The notes below the pieces were generated by a model. The model was not told where the DNA came from, ran no database searches, and saw nothing but the letters and a program-made list of their open reading frames with translations. From assembly GCF_004795035.1 (NCBI RefSeq), contig NZ_SSBK01000023.1, forward strand, positions 48,157 to 112,156: a DNA stretch of 64,000 nucleotides, in the 5' to 3' direction. Of this stretch, positions 17,674 to 25,336 are shown in pieces; the first letter of the stretch is position 1, and every line of letters starts with the position of its first letter. The DNA comes from Streptomyces sp. A0958. Lineage in GTDB: Bacteria > Actinomycetota > Actinomycetes > Streptomycetales > Streptomycetaceae. A program made the position numbers and the translations under genes.

Positions 17674-19860
17674 ATGCCTCACTCACGACAGCGTCGCAGA
17701 CGCCGGACCGCCCCCTTGGCCATGGCCCTGACCGCGACCCTGGCCGCCGCCGGGGCACTGGTCGCCCTGGACACCGCAACCGCCGGCGCCGCCACCCCGG
17801 GCGCCCTCACCAGCACCGGCAACGGCAAGTGCCTGGACGTGACCGACGGTTCGACCGCCGACGGAACGCCCGCCCAGATGTGGACGTGCTACCCCGGCAG
17901 CCAGAACCAGAGCTGGACGCTGAACAGCGACGGTTCGCTGACCGCCAAGGGCAAGTGCCTGGACCTGGTCGCGGGCGGCACCGCCAACGGCACGGCCGTG
18001 CACCTGTGGACCTGCTACGGCACCGTCGCCACCCAGAAGTGGCGGCTGACCGCAGCCGGTGACCTGGTCAACACCGCTGCCGACAAGTGCCTGGACATCA
18101 AGGACAACAGCAACGCCGACGGCGCACGCCTGCAGATCTGGGACTGCGCCGGCACCGGCAACCAGAAGTGGAACTACTCGGGCTCCGGCGCCCCCACCGA
18201 CCCCACGACGCCGCCCTCGGGCAACGACCCCGACCTCGGCCCGAACACGGTGGTCTTCGACCCCTCCATGTCGGCCTCGTCCATCCAGTCCAAGCTGAAC
18301 AGCATCTTCAACCAGCAGCAGTCCAACCAGTTCGGCTCCCAGCGCTACGCCGTCCTGTTCAAGCCCGGTACGTACAGCGCCGACGTCAACGTCGGCTTCT
18401 ACACCCAGGTCGCCGGCCTGGGCCTGTCGCCGGACGCGGTGAACATCAACGGGGCGGTGCACGCCGAGGCCGACTGGTTCCAGGGCAACGCCACCCAGAA
18501 CTTCTGGCGCGACGCGGAGAACCTGTCCGTCACCCCCAACGGCGGCAGCGACCGCTGGGCGGTCTCACAGGCCGCCCCGTACCGGCGGATGCACGTGCGC
18601 GGCAACCTCAAGCTGGACGACGGCGGCTGGTCCAGCGGCGGCTTCATCTCCGACTCGAAGATCGACGGCCAGATCCAGTCCGGCAGCCAGCAGCAGTTCC
18701 TCACCAAGAACACGCAGATGGGTTCCTGGTCCGGCTCCAACTGGAACATGGTCTTCGTCGGCGACTCAGGCGCCCCCGCCCAGTCCTTCCCGACCTACAC
18801 CACCGTCTCCGCCGCGCCGGTCAACCGTGAGAAGCCCTTCCTCTACGTCGACGACGCGGGCGCCTGGAAGGTGTTCGTCCCCGCCGCGCAGGCCAACGCG
18901 TCGGCGACCACCTGGAGCGGCAAGACCCAGGCCGGCAGCTCGCTGCCGCTCGACCAGTTCTACATCGCCAAGCCCGGAGCGAGCGCGGCGGACATGAACG
19001 CCGCCCTGGCCGCCGGCAAGAACCTGCTGATCACCCCCGGCGTCTACCACCTCAACCAGACGCTCAACGTCACCCGCCCCGACACCGTGGTGCTCGGCAT
19101 GGGCCTGGCCACCCTCATCCCCGACAACGGCATCACCGCGCTGACCACCGCCGACGTGGACGGCGTCAAGATCGCCGGCGTCCTGGTCGACGCCGGTACG
19201 ACCAACTCCCAGACCCTGATGCGGATCGGGCCGGACGGCTCGTCGGCGAGCCACGCGGCCAACCCGACGACGCTCAACGACGTGTTCTTCCGTATCGGCG
19301 GCGCCACCGTCGGCAAGGCCACCCAGTCCCTGGTCGTCAACACCAGCAACACGATCATCGACCACACCTGGATCTGGCGCGCCGACCACGGCAACGGCGG
19401 CACGGTCGGGTGGAACACGAACACGGCCGACACCGGACTCGTCGTCAACGGCCAGAACGTGACCGCGTACGGCCTGTTCGTGGAGCACTTCCAGAAGACC
19501 CAGGTCATCTGGAACGGCAACGGCGGCCGCACGTACTTCTTCCAGAACGAACTGCCCTACGACCCGCCCAACCAGAGCGCCTGGAAGAACGGGAACACCA
19601 ACGGTTACCCCGCCTACAAGGTCGGTGCCTCCGTCACCAGCCACGAGGCGTGGGGGCTGGGCAGCTACGCCTACTTCAACGTCAACCCCGCGGTGGTCGA
19701 GGACCACTCCTTCGAGGCGCCGCAGACCTCCGGCGTCAAGTTCCACGACATGGTGACCGTGGTCCTCGGGGGCGCGGGGACCATCAACCACATCATCAAC
19801 AACACCGGGGCGACGGTCACGCCCAGCAACAGCGTCGCGTACCTCACCACCTACCCGTAG
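17674..19860 (+). CDS. Secreted ricin-type lectin plus beta-helix (pectin-lyase-fold) protein, probable glucan-active enzyme
   Basis: Extracellular carbohydrate-binding and probably carbohydrate-cleaving protein. A signal peptide (MPHSRQRRRRRTAPLAMALT, hydrophobic core, AGAA) is followed by a ricin-B beta-trefoil at residues ~45-170 with three GKCLD repeats and QSW/QKW motifs. After a Pro/Thr linker, residues ~190-728 contain two beta-helix-like halves starting VVFDPSMSASSIQSKLN and IAKPGASAADMNAALAAG. The two-helix layout recalls GH55 exo-beta-1,3-glucanases, but I cannot place a catalytic residue, so the family is uncertain. 728 residues. The start lies in good phase with the signal; AGGAAGG is 7-13 bases upstream. 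The chitinase follows after 14 bp, so the two are co-transcribed. Confidence 0.75.
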   Translation: MPHSRQRRRRRTAPLAMALTATLAAAGALVALDTATAGAATPGALTSTGNGKCLDVTDGSTADGTPAQMWTCYPGSQNQSWTLNSDGSLTAKGKCLDLVAGGTANGTAVHLWTCYGTVATQKWRLTAAGDLVNTAADKCLDIKDNSNADGARLQIWDCAGTGNQKWNYSGSGAPTDPTTPPSGNDPDLGPNTVVFDPSMSASSIQSKLNSIFNQQQSNQFGSQRYAVLFKPGTYSADVNVGFYTQVAGLGLSPDAVNINGAVHAEADWFQGNATQNFWRDAENLSVTPNGGSDRWAVSQAAPYRRMHVRGNLKLDDGGWSSGGFISDSKIDGQIQSGSQQQFLTKNTQMGSWSGSNWNMVFVGDSGAPAQSFPTYTTVSAAPVNREKPFLYVDDAGAWKVFVPAAQANASATTWSGKTQAGSSLPLDQFYIAKPGASAADMNAALAAGKNLLITPGVYHLNQTLNVTRPDTVVLGMGLATLIPDNGITALTTADVDGVKIAGVLVDAGTTNSQTLMRIGPDGSSASHAANPTTLNDVFFRIGGATVGKATQSLVVNTSNTIIDHTWIWRADHGNGGTVGWNTNTADTGLVVNGQNVTAYGLFVEHFQKTQVIWNGNGGRTYFFQNELPYDPPNQSAWKNGNTNGYPAYKVGASVTSHEAWGLGSYAYFNVNPAVVEDHSFEAPQTSGVKFHDMVTVVLGGAGTINHIINNTGATVTPSNSVAYLTTYP

Positions 19861-19874
19861 ACGGAGGAACGCTC

Positions 19875-21269
19875 ATGCCCAGATCCAGCAGCAGATGGCT
19901 CGCCGCCGTGCTCGGCGTCCTGCCCCTGGCCGCCGCCACCCTGGTCGCCACGGCCGCCCCCGCCTCCGCCGCCGCCAACCCCGGCCCCGGCTTCCCCGCC
20001 CACTACGCGGCCCCGTACGCGGAGATGTGGAACAGCCCGTCCACCTTGATGAACGCGTACAACGCCACGGGCAACAAGTACTACACGCTCGCCTTCATCG
20101 TCAGCCAGGGCACCTGCAACGCCACGATCAACGGCGACACCCCGGTCACCGACGCGGGCTGGAACAACGCCATCAACAGCCTGCGCGCGGTCGGCGGCGA
20201 CGTCATCGCCTCCTTCGGCGGCGCAAGCGGCTCCGAACTGGCCTCCTGTAGCTCGGTGTCCGCGATGCAGGCCCAGTACAAGAAGGTCATCGACCAGCTC
20301 AACCTGACCCGCATCGACCTGGACATCGAAGGCAGCACACTCAACAACACCGCCGCCAACGACCGCCGAAACCAGGCTCTGGCCAACCTCCAGCAGGAGT
20401 ACAGGGCGCAGGGCCGGAAGCTCGACGTCGACTACACGCTCCCGGTCAGCCCGAACGGCCTGGAGTCCAACGGCATCGCGCTGCTGAAGAACGCCAAGAG
20501 CCACAACCTCGACGTCAACCTGGTCAACATCATGACCATGGACTACGGCCCCGCCATGGACATGGGCCAGGCCGCGATCAGCGCGGCGAACGGCCTGCAC
20601 ACCCAGCTCGGCCAGATCTGGACCGACAAGTCCTCCGCCGAGCTGTGGGCGATGGAAGGCAACTGCCCGATGATCGGCGTCAACGACACGGCCGCCGAGG
20701 TCTTCACCACCCAGGACGCCCAGGAACTGGAAGCCTTCGCCGCGAGCAAGGGCATTCAGGAGCTGACCTTCTGGTCACTCGGCCGCGACAACCAGGGCTC
20801 CAGCGGCACCCCGCAGAGCACCTGGCAGTTCACCAACACCTTCAAGGCGATCACAGGCGGCGGCGGCCCGGTCGACCCGCCGTCCGGCACGACCGCCATC
20901 CGGGGCTACGACGACAAGTGCGTCGACGTGGCCGGCGCCAACAGCGCCAACGGTACGAAGGTCGACCTCTACACCTGCAACGGCACCAGCGCCCAGCGGT
21001 GGACCCGCACCGGTAACACCTTCCGCGCCCTCGGCAAGTGCCTCGACGTCGCGGCGGCCGGCACGGCCAACGGCACGAAGGTCCAGCTCTACGACTGCAA
21101 CGGCTCCGGTGCCCAGGCGTGGACGACCGGCGCGAACGGCAGCCTGATCAACACGGGCTCCGGCAAGTGCCTCGACGTCACGGACTGGAGCACGACGGAC
21201 GGCAACCAGCTCCAGATCTGGACCTGCGGCGGCGCGGCCAACCAGGCCTGGACGCTGGAGAGCCTGTGA
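19875..21269 (+). CDS. Secreted GH18 chitinase-like protein with C-terminal ricin-B lectin
   Basis: Predicted to hydrolyse chitin or related N-acetylglucosamine glycans. ATG 19875 has GGAGG 7 bases upstream. A signal peptide ending APASAAA is followed by a GH18 barrel (residues ~35-325) with IASFGGASGSEL and the catalytic DxDxE motif as RIDLDIEGS, then the NLVNIMTMDYGPAMDMG strand. A Gly/Pro linker leads to a ricin-B trefoil (residues ~335-464) with three C-V/L-D repeats and AQRW, AQAW, NQAW motifs. 464 residues. The stop abuts a truncated regulator gene read from the other strand. Confidence 0.9.
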   Translation: MPRSSSRWLAAVLGVLPLAAATLVATAAPASAAANPGPGFPAHYAAPYAEMWNSPSTLMNAYNATGNKYYTLAFIVSQGTCNATINGDTPVTDAGWNNAINSLRAVGGDVIASFGGASGSELASCSSVSAMQAQYKKVIDQLNLTRIDLDIEGSTLNNTAANDRRNQALANLQQEYRAQGRKLDVDYTLPVSPNGLESNGIALLKNAKSHNLDVNLVNIMTMDYGPAMDMGQAAISAANGLHTQLGQIWTDKSSAELWAMEGNCPMIGVNDTAAEVFTTQDAQELEAFAASKGIQELTFWSLGRDNQGSSGTPQSTWQFTNTFKAITGGGGPVDPPSGTTAIRGYDDKCVDVAGANSANGTKVDLYTCNGTSAQRWTRTGNTFRALGKCLDVAAAGTANGTKVQLYDCNGSGAQAWTTGANGSLINTGSGKCLDVTDWSTTDGNQLQIWTCGGAANQAWTLESL

Positions 21270-21273
21270 ACGG

Positions 21274-22066
21274 TGATCCCATAGCGCGCGGCGGCGAGAG
21301 CCACCTGCTTCGGATCGGTCTCCAGCGAACTCGTGCCCTGAGCCTCTACGTACAGGAACTTCTTGCCGTCCTCGCGTGTGACGACAGTGAACGGACCGTC
21401 CACGCCCGAGTTTTCCTCGGAGTCGAGGGGCATGATCTGGAGCTCTACGTTCCTCCGCTGACCGATCAGCAGGAGATGCTCCAGTTGGCCCCGCAGTACG
21501 TCGTTGCCGCCGAACCGGCGGCGCCGTACCGACTCGCACATGACGAAGCTCAGGAGCGGCGCGGGACGGCGGTCGAAGATCGCCTGCCGGATCAGTCGGG
21601 CAGTCACGCGCTGCTCGATGATCTCCGTATCGAGAGCGGGGCGTCACATGGCGAGTACTGCCCGCGTGTACTCCTCTGTCTGCAGAAGGCCGTTGACGGC
21701 CAGGGTGTCGCAGCACAGCAGCTCGATCGCCTGCTTCTCCAACTGGGCCATGCCCTGGAAGAAGACCGGGTACTGCGCCCTCTCCACCTGCTCCTTTCAC
21801 ACGGTCAGCAGACCGTCCGCGTCCAACTCGTCATCCGCGCGGTCGATCGCGCGCGGCGGAGGAATCCTGCGCCCCTGCTCGAACGAGGCGATGCTCGACG
21901 CCGAGTACCCCAGCCGTCGACCCAACTCCTCCCGCTCCATGCCCGCCCGCAGCCGCAACGTCTTCAAGCTCTGCCCGAACGCGGTGACCACGCCCTGGCC
22001 CGCCTTGTCCGCCGCCCGCGCGCCATCCGCCAGGAGCCGCCGGTGGAGCTCTGGCATGTCCGTCAT
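21274..22066 (-). pseudogene. Decayed XRE-family/DUF5753 regulator
   Basis: Remnant of the common actinobacterial helix-turn-helix plus DUF5753 regulator. From ATG 22066 the HTH is intact (FGQSLKTLRLRAGMEREELG, GYSASSIASFEQGRR). The same reading frame is then interrupted by TGA at 21799-21797 (after DADGLLTV) and TGA at 21646-21644 (after RAVLAM, where the family usually has Arg). Between and after the stops the DUF5753 sequence continues in phase: RAQYPVFFQGMAQLEKQ, LLCCDTLAVNGLLQTEEYTR, then RLIRQAIFDRRPAPL and FLYVEAQGTSSLETDP. Homology ends at AARYGI, exactly where the chitinase gene ends, so the last ~20 residues are also lost. Start overlaps the partner gene stop by ATGA. Confidence 0.85.
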
Positions 22067-22455
22067 GCGGCTGTCCGGATGCGGGCCGCAAGCTGGGGGA
22101 AGGCGTCTTCCCACACGGCGCGCACAGTGCGACCGACGAGGGTGCGGAGCACCGGCCACATCTGGAGCAGTAGATACCGGTTGAGGTACTCGGGGAGATC
22201 GTCGCGCAAGCCCTCGTGAAGGACCGTGCGGTACAGGCCCATTCGCTGGCGAGGCTTGCTCAGGTCGTACAAGGTCATTCCCGACCAGGCCACGTGCAAC
22301 GGCAGCTGCACGACGCCCTGGGCTGGGCCGTGCAGCTCGTCCAACGACTCGGGTAGTCGCCGCCGGAACTTCTCCCGGTACAGTGCGAGATCCTCGGCGA
22401 CCGCGCCCTGGGGCCCGCTCGGTGCCGAAGCAGGGTGCTGTGGGTCGGTGGCCAT
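22063..22455 (-). CDS. Small conserved actinobacterial protein paired with the XRE/DUF5753 regulator
   Basis: 130 residues, no named domain that I can recognise. It starts ATG 22455 (MATDPQHPASAPSGPQG) and contains RREKFRRRLPESLDELHG-like and LPLHVAWSGMTLYDLSKPR sequences seen in Streptomyces genes next to XRE/DUF5753 regulators. It is soluble and weakly helical, with no signal or membrane segment. Its stop overlaps the start of the decayed regulator by ATGA. The pairing is known; the function is not. With its partner broken, it may be a stranded half of the pair. Confidence 0.7.
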   Translation of the reverse strand: MATDPQHPASAPSGPQGAVAEDLALYREKFRRRLPESLDELHGPAQGVVQLPLHVAWSGMTLYDLSKPRQRMGLYRTVLHEGLRDDLPEYLNRYLLLQMWPVLRTLVGRTVRAVWEDAFPQLAARIRTAA

Positions 22456-22604
22456 GACTTCATTATGACGGCCGGAGAGCGGCAGTAGCCGAAAGGCTCA
22501 CAGCGCCGACTGCGTACCCACCGAGCGCACGGTCTGGGCCGACCGCCGCGCCACCTTCTGCCCCGCTGAACAGCAGGCCGGACTGAGCGCGGCGGTCTCC
22601 GCGT

Positions 22605-22622
22605 CTCAGATGTCCCGGAAGA
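22605..22622. repeat. attL: Left attachment-site repeat of the genomic island
   Basis: CTCAGATGTCCCGGAAGA is identical to 47399-47416 in the same orientation. The right copy is the end of the HTH-MurA-like gene, including its stop codon, so this left copy is interpreted as the duplicated attachment core. Confidence 0.8.
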
Positions 22623-22667
22623 CACCACGCAGTTCTATGGCCTGCGACGATACGCGGCGGCAGAACG

Positions 22668-22745
22668 TTGACCTGCATTAATCATCTTTCAGGTGTCTCC
22701 TGCGCGTACACGTTGGTGCGGTCGAAAGTCCCAGCAAAGTCCCAG
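22668..22745 (+). repeat. Left-end recombinase arm-type sites
   Basis: TTGACCTGCATTAATC (22668-22683) pairs in inverted orientation with 47352-47367. AAAGTCCCAG occurs at 22725-22734 and 22736-22745, one helical turn apart, and the same doublet occurs at the right end. The other bases between the left repeat and the UvrD stop (22623-22957) hold no gene that I can support. Confidence 0.55.
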
Positions 22746-22933
22746 GGGCTACTGCAGCCCACGACCGCGTTCTCTGGGCTACATGCGGGCCATTTTGATG
22801 TGAGCACCGTGGAGCGGACGACCCCCTTGCCGCAGGGGACTGGCCGGCGTCGCGAGTCCGTGGAAATCGTCGAAGCGTTTCCGATGACCTCGCAAGCGAA
22901 ATGCGTGGCGCTTCTGTAACCTGCGGACAAGAG

Positions 22934-22964
22934 GGCCTGACCTGAGGTCATGTGGCGTCAGGCC
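22934..22964 (-). terminator. Terminator at the end of the UvrD-like gene
   Basis: GGCCTGAC (22934-22941) and GTCAGGCC (22957-22964) form an 8-bp stem with a 15-base loop. The stop codon of the UvrD-like gene (22958-22960) lies within the upstream arm, so termination would follow immediately after translation ends. Confidence 0.5.
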
Positions 22965-25336
22965 GCGTTTGAACCCGAAGGCGGACCGTCCTCCCGCAAC
23001 AGGGACGACGCGCGGCCGGCGTTGCGGTCGGCCTGCCGGGGCAGGTAACGGCTTGCTCTGCCGTGCCAGGTGACGATCAACTCGTCCCGTGCCCGGGTCG
23101 CCGCCACGAAGAGCAGGGAGCGGGCTCGCTGCTCCTCCTGGCGATACCGGTCGGGACTGCTCAGCCTGAAGGTCTCGATGCGCTGATGGGGAATCAAGCC
23201 TTCGCTGACACCCGCCAGGAACACCCGCTGGAATTCCAGCCCCTTGAACCGGTGCATGGTGCCGATGTGCACGGTGTCGACGTCGCGGGGGCCCTCCCGG
23301 CCGATCTCGCTCGCGGGAATCAGGAACGGCTTGCACGCCAGCGTGTAGGCGAGCTGTGTGACGGCGTCCTTGTCGGGCACGCTGACGGCCATGGCGGCGT
23401 ACGGAGTGCCGTAGCGCTCGTGACGTTCCTTGAGCAGGGCGGCGATCGCCCGCATCTCGGTCTCCCAGTCGGGAGCACGCCAGTACTGAGGAGCCAGCCC
23501 GGTCAGTACGGACCGGTACCCGTCCAGGGTGTCGGCCCCGTCGTCGAGATCGTCGAAGCTCTCACCGTGGACCAGGCCGTGGGCGCTGCCCAGGATCTCC
23601 CGCGTCGTGCGGTAGTTCAGGGTCAGCCGTCGGGAGGCCCGTCCAGGGGTGTTGATGCCGAGCCGGCCCAGCACCACCTGGTGCGAGTAGATGCGCTGGT
23701 GGGCGTCACCGACCAGGAAGATGTCGTCCGGCCCGGGGGCCGTCATCGCCCGCAGCATCCGCCAGTGGGAGGCCGACAGGTCCTGGGCCTCGTCGACGAC
23801 CACATGCCGGTAGCGGGGCTTGAGCCACATGCCACTTCCGGCCTCACGATGGACGAGGTCCAGGCCGCCGTGCTCCTCCTTGTAGCGTGCCTGCTCGACG
23901 GCCTTCGCCATGTGGCGCCCCTCGATCCGCGCGGCCTCGTCGGCGATCAGCGCGTACGTGGTGCGGCGGGGCGGACCGTCCAGCAGCGAGCGGTACGTCT
24001 GCACCAGCTCCCACACCTTTTTCCGGTCGGCCCGTTGCAGCACTCCCCGGCCTTTGCGTTCCGCGCGGAAGTACAGACGCTCCGTTCCGCAGCCCTGCGC
24101 GAGGATGACGTGCTTGAACTCCGCGTCCAGGAAGTCGGCGTCGTAGTCGAAGACACCCACCTCCGTGCACGCGCGGTGCCAGAGCGCCATGGCCTCCTCG
24201 TCGCCCATGGGCGTACCGAGCACCGAACCGGGATGCTGCTCGACCACCTCCCGGGCGACCTGGTCCACGGACTTGACGTCGACCCGGCGCACGAGCGCGT
24301 CACCGCCGAGCCGGTGCAGGCGCTCCCTCAGGTCGGCGGCGAGATTCGTGTTGTACGTGGTCAGCAGCACGGGCCGGGTCCGGCCCGGGGGGAGCCGGTC
24401 GACGAGGTACCGGACCCGGTGGAGCGCCACGACGGTCTTGCCGGTACCCGGCCCGCCCGTGACCTTCGCCGATCCCTTGAAGGACGTGGTGGCGAGCCGG
24501 CGCTGCTCGGGATGGAGAAAGAGCCGCCACGCCTCGAAACCGTCCCCGAGCGCGTCCAGGACCGCCGCGTCCTCCGTGCTCACCTGGGAGACGGGGCGCC
24601 GAGCGGCCTGCGCCCAGTCCTGTGGGTCGACTCGTCCGTCGGCCCGCCACTGGTCGGTGACGAACGCGCGCACCTGGGACGGCTCCATGCCGTCGTGCAG
24701 CGCCAGCAGCACCTCCCGGGTGAGCCCCGGGAGGTTGTGACCGAGCACGGCCTCCAGCTGGCGGCCGTCGGTGATGCGCCGCAGGGCGGGCAGCAGGGAG
24801 GCGATGACACCGAGCTCGACCAGCTCCCCGTCGCCGTAGCGGGCGAAGAGCGGGACCGGGAGAGCGGTCGGCACGGGTTCGGAAGGCGAGGCGGCCTCTT
24901 CGGCGGCCGGGGCTTCCGCCGGCACGGCATCCGGTGCCGGATCGGGCTCCGGCCGTGCGGGCATCGCCACCACCTGGGCGCTGACCTCGCTCTGGTCGAC
25001 GAGCTCGACACCGCCGGAGACCGCGTTGATCTCCACGGTCAGCCGGGCGAGTTCGTCCCGTGCCGCCGGCCCGATCCGGAGGGCCAGCAGACTGAAGCGG
25101 TTCTCCTCGGTCTCGAGGAGCAGCCCCATGCGACTGCCGTCGAGGGAGGCGAGGAACAGACGCCCGTTTCCGCCCGTCTCCCGCAGGAAGACCAGCCGCA
25201 GCGCCCTGTTGGACCGGTCGGTGCGCAGCCGGCGGACGAAGTCGCCCACCGCGTTCTTCGTGGCCGCGTCGAGGCGCCGGATGTCCTCGTTGGCCTGCGG
25301 TGTGACCGTGACCTGTGTCCGGACTCCCTGGCTCAT
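22958..25336 (-). CDS. UvrD/Rep-family SF1 helicase with RelE-like N-terminal domain
   Basis: ATP-dependent DNA helicase likely acting in phage defence or DNA processing. ATG 25336 overlaps the stop of the upstream giant helicase (ATGA), so an in-frame extension to 25450 is rejected. Residues ~1-110 (TQVTVTPQANEDIRRLDAAT, LRLVFLRETGGNGRLFLASL, LTVEINAVSGGVELVD) resemble the RelE/ParE toxin-like domain seen on some actinobacterial UvrD proteins. A Pro/Ala/Glu-rich linker follows. The motor has Walker A VTGGPGTGKTVVAL near residue 295, DEAQD near 512, LTLNYRTTREIL, TMHRFKGLEFQRVFLAGVSE and LLFVAATRARDELIV. 792 residues. Last gene of the GntR-helicase-UvrD block. Confidence 0.85.
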   Translation of the reverse strand: MSQGVRTQVTVTPQANEDIRRLDAATKNAVGDFVRRLRTDRSNRALRLVFLRETGGNGRLFLASLDGSRMGLLLETEENRFSLLALRIGPAARDELARLTVEINAVSGGVELVDQSEVSAQVVAMPARPEPDPAPDAVPAEAPAAEEAASPSEPVPTALPVPLFARYGDGELVELGVIASLLPALRRITDGRQLEAVLGHNLPGLTREVLLALHDGMEPSQVRAFVTDQWRADGRVDPQDWAQAARRPVSQVSTEDAAVLDALGDGFEAWRLFLHPEQRRLATTSFKGSAKVTGGPGTGKTVVALHRVRYLVDRLPPGRTRPVLLTTYNTNLAADLRERLHRLGGDALVRRVDVKSVDQVAREVVEQHPGSVLGTPMGDEEAMALWHRACTEVGVFDYDADFLDAEFKHVILAQGCGTERLYFRAERKGRGVLQRADRKKVWELVQTYRSLLDGPPRRTTYALIADEAARIEGRHMAKAVEQARYKEEHGGLDLVHREAGSGMWLKPRYRHVVVDEAQDLSASHWRMLRAMTAPGPDDIFLVGDAHQRIYSHQVVLGRLGINTPGRASRRLTLNYRTTREILGSAHGLVHGESFDDLDDGADTLDGYRSVLTGLAPQYWRAPDWETEMRAIAALLKERHERYGTPYAAMAVSVPDKDAVTQLAYTLACKPFLIPASEIGREGPRDVDTVHIGTMHRFKGLEFQRVFLAGVSEGLIPHQRIETFRLSSPDRYRQEEQRARSLLFVAATRARDELIVTWHGRASRYLPRQADRNAGRASSLLREDGPPSGSNAA

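Noticed and set aside
17474..17731. 85-codon gene in the leader of the lectin operon
   Set aside because: No ribosome-binding site, low-complexity sequence, and it overlaps the start of a well-supported gene.
21797..22159. Treating the HTH fragment as an independent intact regulator
   Set aside because: The DUF5753 portion continues in the same frame past the stop, so it is the front of a broken longer gene.
22605..22622. tRNA gene as the integration site
   Set aside because: No tRNA-like sequence is at either repeat; the right copy is the coding 3' end of the HTH-MurA-like gene.
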